Position numbers and translations under genes: made by a program. This document shows, one piece after another, positions 35,337 through 48,617 of a DNA stretch of 64,000 nucleotides; the stretch's first letter is position 1, and every line of letters starts with the position of its first letter. The stretch is taken from positions 35,789,794-35,853,793 of the forward strand of contig NC_043978.1 in the NCBI RefSeq assembly GCF_902148855.1, given 5' to 3'. The notes beneath the pieces are model-generated. The model did no database searches. It was not told where the DNA came from and worked only from the letters and a program-made list of their open reading frames with translations. The stretch is from Sphaeramia orbicularis. Its lineage: Eukaryota > Chordata > Actinopteri > Kurtiformes > Apogonidae.

Positions 35337-38300
35337 GTGGGTCATGTTGTGACCTTGGCAAATGAAACAATATTTAATAGATTCACCAGAACTTTAACAA
35401 TCAAGCACTATCTTCAAGTGTGGTAAACTAGCCTTCAGTTTTACTTTTCTCAGGTCAGTGTCTTACCATGTGGCTCTGTTGAGACTGGGTGGCGCCATAC
35501 ATGGTGATGCCATTGGTTGGTGGTGCCAGCTGCGGTGTGTCTGATTGGATAAAGCCCCGTCTGTCAATGAGGCTAGTCCGAAAGAAACAGACACAAGAGA
35601 AAAACACTCCTTCAGGTTGTTGATTCATTAATGTTGCACAGAAAATTTCACTACCCACAGGCAGGTCTGCTATAATAACATAACCGATGACACTTCAGGA
35701 TTCACTAATGAACCACAGATGTAAGAGTGAAATGTTCAGACACTGACTACAACATGAGTAACCACGAGTGACCATGCAAAAGAAACACTGACTGTAATCA
35801 CTCTCACACACACTTACAATCAAACATGCATTTGCACAAACACAAAAAATATCAAAACTTGGTATTAAATTGCTGAGCAGTGGCGTGAATCGATTATTTG
35901 TGTCTCAACATCAGTGATGCAGCATCTAATACACAGAACTAGCCCTGTACAAACCTGCTAAGCTACTGATACGCATATGCACATGTGTGTGTGGTCATGG
36001 GCCAAATGTAATAATGGCTGTTCATAGGCCAGATAAAGGTTTATCTGACACAGCAGTCTGAACTCTACACACAGCAGAGGTGTTAAACAGGGTAATCATT
36101 TAACGGAAATGGTGAGTTCCAGGGGGACTGAACTGGAATCGGTTAGAAAGGTGAACTCCGGGGACCTATCGCAGCTGCTGTGTTGCTGGTAATGAATACC
36201 TGAATGTCTAAAATGCAGTTAGGAGGAACCGACTGCGAAAAACAGGCAGGCTGATGATTCAAAAAGACCTCAACAGAGAATAAAATGGAAGATGTGGTTG
36301 TCCATGTGTTTCAATGTGAGAGAGGCCGCGTTGGCTACATAGTCCAAGGCTGAGGTGAAACATTCCTTCGTCACTCGTGCACCCAGCTGTGCAATGCCTG
36401 CGGCTGGCCACAAATGCACATAAACACACGCAGCCCAGATGGCGGCCACCTGTGCACTGTGGACTCTCCTTCGCCACCCACTGGAATCATTGTGGGTGAG
36501 TTATGGTGGGTGATGTCTGAGGCACAGTGCAGCCAAATACGCTGACAAACTGCTGTTAAAAGCCACTGGTCTCCGTCTACTTAGTGTGCATCTGTAGGTG
36601 CATTTAGGAACTTCAGAAAACACTATATGTACATGCAAAAGTGGAAATTTTCTGTAGGTCTGTGATTTCTAAAAGAGTGAAAATCAAAAGGCTGCAAGTT
36701 CCAAAGAATGAGGGGAGAGTGTGACATCTTGACGTCAGTGTGAGTGTTGATCTTCACAGCGGGTGTAGTGGCTGGTAAAGATAAGAAAAGATAGAGGGTA
36801 TCTCTGTAGTTTGTATATTTGAGCATTTCTAACCAAACTGACACCATTACATATGAGAGAAAGATGAAGTTCTAGTTAAGAGGAATGGAAAAACTGCAGT
36901 TTCATCACTGTAAATATGAGAATTGCTTTGCCAATTGACGAAGTAAAACACACTGGAGGGGAATGTGCAATGTTTACTGACATTTACAGTCACATGGATA
37001 GTGAAAATGCCACTGTGAAAGTCAGCTTGTATTTCGGTTAAATCACATGAACAGCAAAAGTGTGAAATCTAATATATCTAGCCAACTTTGATCTTGGATT
37101 TGGTTAAAATGGGTTTGAAATCCTTTATGCTCTTGCAGTATCATAGTTGCTATGTATAGAGAAAAAGCTGCAGGCAGACTAATTTCAAAGCAGCTCCACA
37201 CATCAAAAGGAGTCTTGACTAACAGGACTATTTTAGCTCTTGGACAGAACGGAAAAGTACAATAAAGGGGGATAAAAATAAAACAGGTGCGACCTATTAC
37301 ACTGAAGGTGAGAAATTACAAAATGGTCTGTCGCAGTGAACACCAGGGTTTCTATGTAATCATCTGCACATCTTGGAAAGTATGATCTCACACAGACTTC
37401 ATACCTTGGAGGAAGGGGTCCACACAATGCTGCACAGCAGTTGGTGAATATATTCCCGTAGCTGTAGGGGTTGTAGTTGTCTTTCCCTCTTTTAGAAGAC
37501 CACGAACCTTTAATCTGAAGGAGGCCACACATAATGATCAGTCAAAGATGCACTGGATTAAATACCTCAAGTGTTAAGGGCAAAAAAAAAAAAAAAAAAA
37601 AAGATTATGTCTGAATATTGAGTCTTAAAACAGTTTGGCCCGTACGGGGATCGAACCCGCGACCTTGGCGTTATTAGCACCACGCTCTAACCAACTGAGC
37701 TAACCGGCCACAGGGAAACCTGACTCCCATCCATCTGGCTCAGCTAATAGGAATTTAGTGTCAACAGTCACTGAACGTCCTGAGAAAGCTTGTTTCTGTT
37801 TCCTCTACTATCCTGCATCTGTCACACAGAAAGGCTACTATGGCCAGAAAAAATATATTTAAAACACTACTGGGAATTGAAAAACTAAAGTTAAAAATGC
37901 ATTTCAAAATAAATACGTATTTGTAGCAAATGACTTAAAGTTGTGAGTAAGGCCGAGCGATACAACCAAAATACTGAAATCTGTTTTGTTTTTTGTTTTA
38001 AAGGTCATGTATGATTCACAATTTTAATGTTTTGTTTCTGTCTAGATGAACTCTGACAAAACATGATGTTACGTTTTTTTTTTTTTTCCCACTCATTCAC
38101 TGATACATTGACATATATTGGTGCCAGCATACAAATTTCACTGATGGTAATATATATTTATCTGTTGTGATGTATAAATTTTTTGTGCTCTCTCAAAGAT
38201 AATGGGATGAAGATTTCCTTGGTACAGACGGGAATAAATAGCAAAAACGAAATAAAACACAGATATTAGCGTATAAATCGGCATCAGCCATCAGCAAAAT

Positions 38301-41300
38301 TGTCATTGTGAATATCGGTATTGGCCCAGAATTTTCCATCAGTGAGTCAGTTTTCTTTTCTAAAACTGTACACTACAAGACCATTATTTGTTCAAACATC
38401 ATTAGAATCTGAAATAAAAGTGACATTTTATTTGTAATTAATTAGTTACAAACAAACAAAAAGGCTGCATTTTTCATTTCTGTTGAGAAAGAAGTGTCCT
38501 GAGGATCTATAAATGTCAGTTTTGTGACAGTGATTAATACTCACGTCTTCGTTGGTGGTCTGGTTGGAGCTGATCAGGTAGGTATGGAAGCCTGAGAGGC
38601 CAACTATAGACCACACAGAGAAGAAACACACCACCACCTCCAGCACAGTGACACAATGAAGTCAAGGAATAAGTGAATGTTAATTTAATCTATGCTTACA
38701 AGTGGTGAAACAGAAAAAAACACACACACACTCACACACACTGGATGGAGCCATACTAAGGCAGTATGGACAGCTTGCTGGTTCTAGCATATTGACCTAC
38801 AGCCTGAGGTTGCTCTCCTCTTGCCAATAGTTCCTAGTTACCAGTTCATTTGGCAGGGACATTGGAGCACTGCTCATTTTCTCTGCTCTAGATAAAGCAC
38901 TAAGAGAACAGACACTGAAGATGCCTCATTGTGCTTTTACAACTAACTACTTCAAACCTATATATGAATGATGAATACACACCAAGAACATCTTATTCAA
39001 CAACAGAGAGAAAATTAGGGTGCCATAAATGTAATATTAATAACTGATAAGTGGATAAAATAAATATTCATCATAAAAGACAACACAGCTGTACTCCCAG
39101 AGTGGTAGACAGATGATCTGAACACCATCACTCTCCTTCTTTCTTAATCTTTCCCAATTTAGGAGGGACAAATCATGTCATCATTCACCTAGTACAAAGA
39201 ACTGCTACAATACTATCGACTCCAATCCCCTTTAATAAAGTCCTGTATGATGCAGACTTATTAGCTTGACTTGGCACATATTTCTCAGCCAGAGAAACAG
39301 TTATCTCACTCAGCCATAGAGAGAAGGGCAGAGAGGGAGGCAGTGTTATAGCCCTGTTTCCTCAACTTGAACTGTGACTGAAAAATAGGACGTATCATTT
39401 CAAGTTGAATATAAAAAAAAAAGCGTATCAGTTCTGGTAATTATCCAATCCTTGTTCTTATCTACTACAAAGTGAGTGATAAAACATCCAAAAGTTCCAA
39501 ACATAGGCTGCAAATTGCCTGTAAATTCAACAAGCCTTTATTGAAATTACAGAGTAAAACACTTGATCATGCATGGATTTATGGCAGTCCAGTGGGTTTT
39601 AAGTTATGTTCTGTTGAGACAAAAGTCTGAATTAAGGGTATTTGTAACATCCGCAGCTTAAAGGAGTGATATTTTGCTTTTTTAAATGGAATTATGCACT
39701 TCAAAACATTTCCCTGTGGTCTACATAAACTGTAAATGCTATGCTTGTGTCTAAATTCTTCATTAATTCAACTCCACAGGCCCATCTTCAACTCTATTTC
39801 TGAGTAATGACACCAGAAAGGTCGATTTGAGCGCTGGCCCTTTAAATCCAAATGAGCCACTTCATGCCCCATCCCCTCCAGGCTGCTGATCGTGCTTTCT
39901 GTCCCATTCAGCTGCTTGTGTTCGTTAATACAACCAACAACTGAACATTTTAGGTAATCGGCTCAAACTTTGGACATATTTTCAATATGGACTACAACCG
40001 CTGCTGCTGACAAACAATCATGTTGTCCTCGGAGAAATGTTCGTCGGAAGTCTTGACCTTATATGTGCAAATGTCATGACGTAACTAGTTATAAAGCATA
40101 ACAAATCAAGTAGGAAGTAAAACAGGTTGTAGAAATCCACTCAATTTTTGCCAAAATTAATATAAAGATAACTTTGCAGTACCTGGAGGGTTCAAATTCA
40201 AACTTTATGAACTGTTAGGGCCCCGAAATACATAAATAAATGTACTAAAGACTAATAAAACTGGCTTTAGCAAAATATGACCATTTTAAGATGGTCTGAA
40301 ACACATTTAGCATCTATCATACAAACACATCTACCTTCATGTAAAATCTGGCTGGTGTAGTATTCCCCATCAGGGGAGGAGTGGGCTAAATCCAGCTGAA
40401 AATTGAAGAACAAATGGGTCTGCAGAGACTGAGCAGGAGCTGACTGACAATGAAACAGGACTAATCAGACATACACCAGTCATGCAACCACTGTAACTGT
40501 AGACAATGACAGCAGCAACAGATGGATGTGCTTTACACAGAACAGAGTAACAACACACGAAAATGACAATCACAGCTTCAACACAAGGAAAGACAGGAGA
40601 GGTTTTAATTGAAAGGATATCTGGCAGGGCTATCTTTAAGTGCGTTGAGGAATCCAGTTTGATGGGAGCCTGTGAAAAACCAAGGACAGAGTTTCCATTA
40701 GACAACTGCTTGACTTTATTCACATACTATCTCACACGGTATTGCACATCAACATTAAACAGCCCCCTTTGACTGTAAACGCTTGTATCTGATACTGGTT
40801 ACTACACACACTGGAGCCATTACCTGCAGCACACTCCTGTCTCGGTTAATGTTTAAGTGTCGACAAGTTGAAGTGAGAGAGACAGAGTATGCCAGCTTAA
40901 ATTGACATCCAATTTAACTTCCATCTGTGATGAGGATAGCACAGAGCCAAAAAAAGAGCAAAAAGGTCTGTTGGCTGACTCTAATCAGACAGACTGATCA
41001 GTGATTTTGCTTTTAACTGCAGCTGTGCAAATTGCAACAGATGGGTTCATAGAGTGCAGAGATATTCTAAAAATGACTGAAGAAGTGAGATTTGAACATT
41101 TACGTGAATATGAGGCAGCAGGTTTTAGCACCATGTCATACTTACAACATGAAAACTACCATATCAATAGTTCAAGCGCTCATAAGTAGGAGACAAAATA
41201 TTTGAAGTATAAGTGGGGCAGACTTTATTCTGACAGCCACAGAGGAGCATAAGCCTAACAACTGAGTCAGTCCATTACACAACACACTCCACAAACAGTC

Positions 41301-44300
41301 GGGGAAGACGGGATATTGTAGCCAGATATTTCTGTTTGTTTTGCTTCACAAAATCTGCAAACAAACCAAGAATTCTTGTATCCATATGCAATTCATTAAG
41401 ACTAAAGATGGAATCATAGTGATCTTTTTTTTTTTTTTTTTTTTTATAAGCCGATATGGTAACAATAGTGTGGAGGAGGAAACAGCCGATATCCTGCCAC
41501 ATGCCCCAAAAAATCTAACATTGAAACTAGATAACATATAGGCCTTTATGTCCAAAACTGACGAATTTCACGTAATTAAAAACAATGTCAAACAAATAAC
41601 ACAAAGGATGTACAAGAATAATGAATTTGTCAATAAATCAAATTGGTTCATCGAATTAGCTAATTTTTATTTGGGGTGGGCGGAGGTTTATATTAGATGC
41701 ACAACAAAATTTTTATAGTGCAGTTTTTGCCAGTGCTAAAAAAAAACTGTACTCATGGTTCACACACTCCTCGGTTTGATTGATTTTGAAAAATTATTAA
41801 TATTATCATGATTATTTTTGTCTGGCTGGCACATATAATGGTAATTGCATCACGACTAATTGACTGAAATTGGCTTGATTATTATATTATACAACACAAT
41901 TAAAACTACAAAATACTTTTAGAAAAAAATCACAGGGGGAGTAATTTTCATTTTAGAGCCATGTATCATTTTCCTTCAAATTCAGAATTTCCAAATTCAC
42001 ACCCAGTGTTAACTATTGGCCACCAGCGACACCCAGTTCAGCGGCATTTATCTAATGCCATTTTCATGCTTATAAGTCATGCAATGGTGTGGAAGTTCAA
42101 TATTTAAACGCTCAAAATTAATGTTAATATAAAAAACCTTAAGCGTCATTACATTGACTGTAGCCCAGCTTTTCCCCTCTGTCCATTACATTACCAGTTT
42201 TTTTTCCTTTCTATTACTGTTGTCCAGCTCATCATTAACTATTTGCTCACCATGTTGCTTCTTGTGTGTGTTAATAGCTTTTCATGTTGCAGTGAGATCA
42301 TTAAGACGCAGGTTTCAGTCTCAAATATTAAAAATATCTTCATGAAAATGACTGGTTATGACTGGTTCTGAAGCCTTGAAGCTAGACTTGAGGCTCTTTG
42401 CACACCACACCCTATGTGATTTTATCTGCTGACTGTAAACACAGACTGAGCCTGACTCATCCTGATCAGTTGTCACGTCAGAATCACATTATTAATTCGT
42501 CTGACAGTTGTTAAGAGTGTGTCCAGCTTCTGAGCCTCTGTGTAAATCAAACATTTCAGACTGCTGCAGGATCAGTTAGTCTAATCAGCAGCTAATCAAC
42601 ATGGCTAAAATTAAAGCGGAGTTTTGAGTGGTATTAATCAGGACTGCATTTTCTGGCATGAATTTTTGGCCCATATTTGTTTTTCCAGTGCAACATTCAC
42701 CCACTGGCTCTCATTAATGCACACACAAACGCACTCACACTGATGGGGTGCCCAACAGTCCACTGCCTGCTCCCAGCTGGAAAGATGGTAACAAGCCAGA
42801 ACGCTGCAGTTTTTCACAACACCCACTTACAACCTGCTGGCTTGAAACACACCAAGAACACAGCCAGGAGGACTGCAAGTGTGTGTCTTTGTGTATCAGG
42901 CATGAGCATGTATTTCCTCCCTCCCGTCAACTACTTACGTAAAATGATGTGTGTGATGACAAAGGCGAAGATGAAGATAGTGAGGAAGGAGAGTGACAGG
43001 ATGAACATGTAGAAGAAACGGTAGTTCCTCCTTCCCACGCAGTTCCCCACCCACGGACAGTGGTGGTCAAAACGCTCTGCATCGATAAAGAGAGACAGAT
43101 GGAGTACAAGTGAAATTATTGTTTTGGACACAAGAATGCCAAAGCTACCACAGTGTTGCAACAGCAAAACTTCTTTTCTGTCTTTATCTTTAAAAAATGT
43201 ATAAAAGCTTCAGAAACACTGCAGTACAACAAAGCACAGTGACTTCTTTACATTGATGCATATAAAATAACCAGGTAACTAGTGTGCAGAGACACTTAAT
43301 GCAAATACAGGATTGTAGGGAATTTAGGAAAAAGTGAAAAGCCCCAGTAGAATTTTTCAGCCTGCAAGTAAAGTAACTGACTAACCAACACGTCTGTGTC
43401 TGCTGAAAAACTCCCACTGTCACTGTGGGTCACTTGAGGCTGAAAGGATGAAAGCACCACTTTACTGGATCAACAGATAAAGCGCCCGGGAAAAAAAACT
43501 CACTTTAAAAGCATTTGAGGAATTGTAAATGAAGACAAAACAGAGGTGTTACAGAAGAGAGTGTTGCCAAGACTCACACATAAATCACAGATGGCCACGG
43601 TTTTCCACTGTGTGAACAACGACACCAGCCTGTCAGTCACTTTTGGAGAAGACAGTGCAACTTTGTAGAAATAAAGAAAAGTCTATTATGCAGCAAGGAT
43701 GAGTGTAATGTGTGACTGAAATTCCATGGTGCTGAATAAATCTCAGGAATCCAACAAAATACCTGCTGCAATGTATTAAAATAAACAGCTAAATGAGAGA
43801 AGTATACCCCCTTGAAATGTATGCAAACATGTAGTGGACTTATTTGAGTGGTACAGAAGTGGGGTTTTGGTTAGTTTGGTTATTTAATTGGGCTTGGCTC
43901 CACGGTGCTGTCTTCTGACTGCTGACTACAAGGCGTAGGAGCCAGTTACCTAATGAATCAGACCCATTATTTGTTTAGAAAGGTGAAATGACCTGCGTTT
44001 GACTTCATTAATCAATGACCAGTTAAAGTGCATGTAGGAAATGTGGACTCTATTCAGATGGGACAAAAGGGGAAAAGCTGCAACTCCTCAAATATGATTT
44101 TCACACTGGCATTAAACAAGGGGTCATAAATATTACAAGAACAAAATGCTGGGAAAGACGTTTGATATACTTCTGTAGGCGTTGTGATACTGTGACTTTC
44201 TCCTGAGTGAGATAAATTTGTGAATATATTTTCACTATAAAATGCTTGTTCTGGGGACATTCAAATTCTGCAAGGCAGTGACAAAAACATGGCTGCTTTT

Positions 44301-47300
44301 ATATTTTTTCAGGTGAAATTTAAAAAGGTATAATTGCAGATTTTTACCATCATATCTATTAATGGCTCACGTCTTCTATGTTGCTTTCCCCTGGAAGCAT
44401 TATCCACATCATTCTCCAAAGAGAATCATTACAGCTTTATCTAAAATACTCTAATTGAGCAAATTACAGACAAACTAAATATCAGCAAATAGAAAAAGAA
44501 ACAACAAAAAAATTATCACTAAATCCCATCCCCATCTCCACAGATACACAGTACATCAGTACTCTATAAACATCTTACCTTACACTGTGCATATACTCTC
44601 TAAAAGCTGAAGGGCTGTAGAGGAAGGGAAAAGCGGAATGTGTGTCATAATTGTGTGCTTTTATAGGCTTCTTTCATCGCTCCCAGTGGAATCGCCCTCT
44701 TAAGAAAGGAAGTGACTCTATTCCTACCCGGGTCCACCAGGGAGGCCCTATCCATTGTGGCTGCTAACTTATTTAAGAGCTTGTTAGCACCCTGGGGTTT
44801 ACAGCACCAGAGGTAGAGACACGCAAGCAGGGAGATAGTGAGTGCACTCATCGTACCAATTCTGCACTGACAATGTTATACCCAGTTTCCAGTTTATTGC
44901 TGCATTCATGCAATGTAAGCAGAAGTAGAAGAACAGGAAAACCTCTCATTATCTAGATTTGGGAAGTGTTCAAGCATGATTTCCAGGCAGATGCAGTACG
45001 TTCTCCCCCGCTATTAATAATGGCAGCTTAGATTATTTTCCTATGTTGTGTTACAAATAAGCATGAATCATTGGCAAGTGACACCAGACAATAATATATT
45101 GTTTAAGACAATTTAATAAAATAACTGTATTTGTTACTGTGGTTGTGTACATCAGTGATTTGCTGACACTTCTATAACTTGTTCAGCCCAGTGGGAGACG
45201 TCTGAGCTGACAGAACTTTCCAATATCGCTAATTATATTGTCTCTAAATGTCTCTAAATTGTAACTTAAGGGTTGAAGTAAATGCTTTTAAGTATAACCT
45301 GAACAATATGATGCTGACTACAGAAGAAGACCATCAGATTAAACTATTCCCAAAGCTTCTCATTACACCTAGCATGAATCTGCAAACCAGAACCACTGCC
45401 TCACATATGTATCCCTCTATCCACTGATTAAGTTAGAGTTTACACCAAAATTAATGTCTATCCAATCTCATGTAATATAGAAAGTGAAAAATTTGAAAGT
45501 ACTTAAATAAAAGGTATGAAATGTATTTTTAGGTGAAAAGAAAGTTCTACCAGTGAGTAATATGTGTCATGTACGGTGCCAAATAATGTCCAGAAAAGTG
45601 TTTTTACAATACATTTGTCACAGAAGATATCCATGTTATTTTTTACAAGTGCATGTAAAATTTTGCCATAATTAGCAGAGGAATTCTTAAGTTATGGTGA
45701 CTAATGTGTTCTGGGACCCAGAACAGGTCCCAGATCTGTTTTTAATGGACTGCAAATTGTCAGAGTAAAATACAAAGCAATAGTTTGATATGCAAATTGA
45801 TTCTGAATTAAATAATCAAAGCATGCTCTCTGGAAGAAATTAATGTTAAATGTAGGAGAAATTAAATGCTGGAGAGTTAAGAGGTGTAACAGCACAAAAA
45901 TGACATAAAAGATGCACCAAAATGTAACAAGATGAAAGTGATGTAAAACTGAAAGAGGCTTACGCTGTCGGGGGCCAACAGCAAGGGTATATCCCTGAAA
46001 TCCCCCCAATCCTCTGCTCACCCAACCATTTGGAAAAACCACAACCCTGGTGTCAAAATATGACATCATGTAAACTCAAGGTAGTGGCACGAAGAAAGAT
46101 AATTGTCAGACAATCGATACGAACTCAGTTTGAGCTACATCGACCTGATAGTGGCAGAATAATGGTCAGAGAACCAATTCTTCCCCACTAAACTCCACCT
46201 AGTGAATGAAAATGACACCATATGAACTGTGAATGGTAGCCAGAAAATGGACATTTGTAAGACGATCAATATGAACCAAATTTGACCTCAATCGGCCTAT
46301 TACAGCTAGATTTATGTCCAAAAAAACTGACTTTCAACTAAAGCGCCCCCATTTGGATGACTTATAAAACTCATAGAGAAGCTGAAATCTATAGCGTTCT
46401 TCCACTATGGGTCCACTGTGTTGGTTATCAAGGGATAAGAAATCCAACCAAATTTGTCCTAGTTATCGCGTTCACACGAAGAATACCTGGTGGTCTTCAG
46501 GGTAAAATCATTAAATCCCAGAAACTCCACTTCAGGGATATAAATATACAACTAGCTGGAAAAAACATAAGATGTAAAAGACATAAATAAGAAATTGACG
46601 AATAAATTGATTTAATGGTAGAAGAGTCATTATGGCAACTCAACATGTATGTAAAGAAGTCACTGTGACCTTTGGCCAAATCTAATTAGTTCATCTTTGA
46701 GTCCAAGAAAAAGTTTCAAGAAATTCCCTCAAATTCCTTCAAGACGTTCCATAAAATATATTGTTGATGAGATTGTGTTGGACGGCCAATCTGAGATGTA
46801 TGTTTGACTGTTTTTGTCAACATCTGGCCTTAAACTTTATTGTTTTTCCATTCAGTTCTTCTCTTAAGTTATGAGCAGAAACCTAAAAGGACCTTTCATC
46901 CAGAACTTCCTGCAGTGATACTTTGCAATTGATGGCAGAGACGTCAAGATCACGGCGAAACATTTCTTATGGGAGACACGGCAGTTACAACCGACATTCA
47001 TCACTGGGGTTCCTCACTGCCACCCACCTGCAGTATGGACTGTCGGACCACATGTCTGTTTCTAGTTTTTAATTTGCTCCCATCTGCTTGTGGATAAATT
47101 GCATACTACAATCTAAACACCTTTTTAAACCTTAGAGTAAAGGATACAGATATATTACACCTGACAAAGCTTGTGAATTGTTTCTGGTGTATGTCAAAAT
47201 AAAAGTACTTTATCCTTTATTTTACATTGCTGTGTCATGAAGGCAAAGCATCAATACTTGCGTAGGTGTAAAATGTGCAACACAAATATAGCTTGACATG

Positions 47301-48617
47301 TTTGTTACTGATAAGTTGTGTATTTGTCTCTGATGTGATTTACTGGACACCTCATTAGGGGATGAATTAAATCTGTATCCGTCTGTGTTTCATACCTCCA
47401 GGTTACAGTTAGTTAAGGCTGACATTTCTCTACTACTCTGTAGAGATAAGACAACATAATAGCCTAAACAGACTCTCACCACCACTTCTACGTGGCAGTG
47501 AGACTGGAATTATTTTGACTTGACAATAAGCAGATTTATTTCACAATTCTTTGAGCCATTTTTCTAAATACTGCATAATATACAGTATGCGCAAAATTAT
47601 GCAAATGTGCATCATTATAACCAAATTCCATAAAAACACCTAAACCCCAAACAAAGCTAGGGAAAACTATGACCTCAATTTAACAGTCTACCTAATATGT
47701 AAACAGTGTGTGTCAACATGCACAACCTGTTTGTGAGAATGGTTGCCCTCCCATTATATTTTTATAAACTGTCAGTCTGCCTTCCTTCCTGTCAGTATGC
47801 ATCTGCCTCATCTGATTACTGCCTCCTCATCTTTTTTCCTGTTTACTACTTCCTTGTCTTTGTCTCTCAGGTTTTCAGTCAGTAACCCATTCTGATAAGG
47901 AAATGGGCATTTAGAGAAGGAGATGTCTGTGATGATTGATTAGTACAAAAACTCCGATAACAGAGATCCTGAGACAGGTCTTCCGTCTTCTGTCTCCATC
48001 TTTAAGTACAATCTAGTTGTGCTCCATTCTTTGTCTCCAGAGACACAGCATGTAGCTTCGAGCAGCAGCAAATTCAACTATTAAGCTGCAGCTCAGTTGT
48101 TTTCAGCGTAACTATTCCCTCCTGCTCATTTTTGTTGATGCCAATTTCCTCCAAGCATATGTACAATACAATCTCAGCAGGATCGCATCACAAACTAAAC
48201 ATTTAGTTTTGCTTGTGGCCTCAAATACAGATGGAGCAGAGTTAAACATAATTTAAACTTGCATGTGTGGATTTGCGTGTGAGTGGATAGTTTTGGGGAC
48301 AATGCAAACCACTCCGGAGTTTAACATCAACCCACAGATGAAGCAGAGCCTGGTCTGACTGTCAGTGGTTCTGACTGTGTTCATTATGTTAATGCATCCA
48401 AATGAATACAATAAAATGCACTGACAGAAAAGAAAAGAAAAAAAAAAGAAGTACTCTCACTCACCCACACAGTTGTCACAGAGGCTGCAGTGGGAGGCAC
48501 GTGGTGGCCTGAAGATTTTGCAGGTGAAGCAATACTTCAGTTTGACTGTCTGTCCATTGATGACCACCTCCTTGGTCCTGGGTGGAGGCCGGTAGCCTGT
48601 GCTGCCATTAGCCACAT
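28703..48617 (-). CDS. zdhhc14: ZDHHC14-like palmitoyltransferase, 3' seven coding exons (partial)
   Basis: Minus-strand exons 48465-48617, 42939-43076, 40621-40669, 38545-38647, 37405-37514, 35467-35572 and 28703-29173 encode 376 residues in one frame. The first reads [20 protein letters not shown], then [21 protein letters not shown]. The second has the catalytic [11 protein letters not shown] and a membrane span. Next come [15 protein letters not shown]; a second span followed by SSNQTTNED (TTxE motif); [13 protein letters not shown] (PaCCT region); [15 protein letters not shown]; and a long cytosolic tail ending [20 protein letters not shown]. That ending is what I recall for ZDHHC14 rather than ZDHHC9 or ZDHHC18. 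Role: S-acylation of proteins through an acyl-Cys intermediate in Golgi/ER membranes. The N-terminal exons (two further spans) lie beyond 64000 or went unseen. The tail is His- and Pro-rich. The intron between the third and fourth exons is AT-AC. Tail-to-tail with lgals8. Confidence 0.93.
31864..31877. promoter_or_regulatory. Perfect RFX X-box palindrome
   Basis: GTTACCATGGCAAC fits the RFX consensus GTNRCC-N2-RGYAAC with no mismatch. It overlaps the ATG of a 93-codon plus-strand ORF (31870-32148, starting [20 protein letters not shown]) that I do not recognise and do not call as a gene. Confidence 0.5.
32420..32600 (-). mobile_element. LINE 3'-end fragment with (GGATT)n tail
   Basis: The plus strand starts with the pentamer run CCAATCCAATCCAATCC, then CACAGTGGACCAAAGTGCTG. 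On the minus strand this is a LINE-type CAGCACTTTGGTCCACTGTG followed by GGATTGGATT, a tail common in fish L2-like elements. Confidence 0.5.
35299..35332. repeat. (GT)n microsatellite
   Basis: About 17 GT units in the last intron of zdhhc14. Confidence 0.9.
37636..37709 (-). tRNA. tRNA-Ile (anticodon AAT)
   Basis: The 74-nt minus-strand cloverleaf starts GGCCGGTTAGCTCAGTTGG. The anticodon loop is CTAATAA with anticodon AAT, the T arm is GCGGGTTCGATCCCCGT, and it closes with CGGGCC plus discriminator A. The acceptor stem GGCCGGT pairs with the 3' end apart from wobble/mismatch at its foot. The A box (TAGCTCAGTTGG) and B box (GGTTCGATCCC) are canonical. A TTTT pol III terminator follows at 37627-37630. 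It sits inside a zdhhc14 intron on the same strand as the host gene. It looks functional. Confidence 0.95.
38648..40620 (-). other. U12-type AT-AC intron of zdhhc14
   Basis: The coding frame demands an intron starting ATATCCTTT and ending CAC, with no GT-AG alternative that keeps the conserved LKDSPAS-VLEVV junction. The start fits the U12 5' site consensus ATATCCTT. The branch-site consensus TTCCTTRAC occurs as TTCCTTGAC (38661-38669), with its adenosine 14 nt before the intron end, the normal U12 distance. The split codon is AG|T (Ser). Confidence 0.88.
39658..40289 (+). mobile_element. TTAA-flanked MITE inside the AT-AC intron
   Basis: Termini TTAAAGGAGTGATATTTTGC and GCAAAATATGACCATTTTAA are inverted, with TTAA at both edges; 632 bp. 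The right half is shared with the truncated copy at 17675-17890. Confidence 0.75.
43077..48464 (-). other. Large zdhhc14 intron
   Basis: 5.4-kb intron between the [14 protein letters not shown] exon and the DHHC exon (donor GTGAGT, acceptor GATGCAG). I see one diverged repeat block (46100-46320) and no exon or RNA gene. Confidence 0.6.
46100..46320. repeat. Degenerate repeat pair, about 150-bp period
   Basis: CAATCGATACGAACTCAGTT with CATCGACCTGATAGTGGCAG near 46111-46157 is echoed by CGATCAATATGAACCAAATT with AATCGGCCTATTACAGCTAG near 46264-46311. Probably an old interspersed element; class unknown. Confidence 0.4.

Larger units (their letters stand above)
29174..35466 (-). other. Last intron of zdhhc14
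   Basis: 6.3-kb intron (donor GTAAGA, acceptor CTGCTCAG). Contents I can support: a T-run near 30690-30715, an RFX-type X-box at 31864-31877, a LINE-like fragment at 32420-32600 and a (GT)n run at 35299-35332. No convincing exon. Confidence 0.6.

Noticed and set aside
38545-38647. Alternative GT-AG acceptor at CTGGAG|GTGGTG for the second membrane-span exon of zdhhc14
   Set aside because: It would delete the conserved VLE residues and leave the upstream exon without a compatible donor; the AT-AC solution restores every codon.
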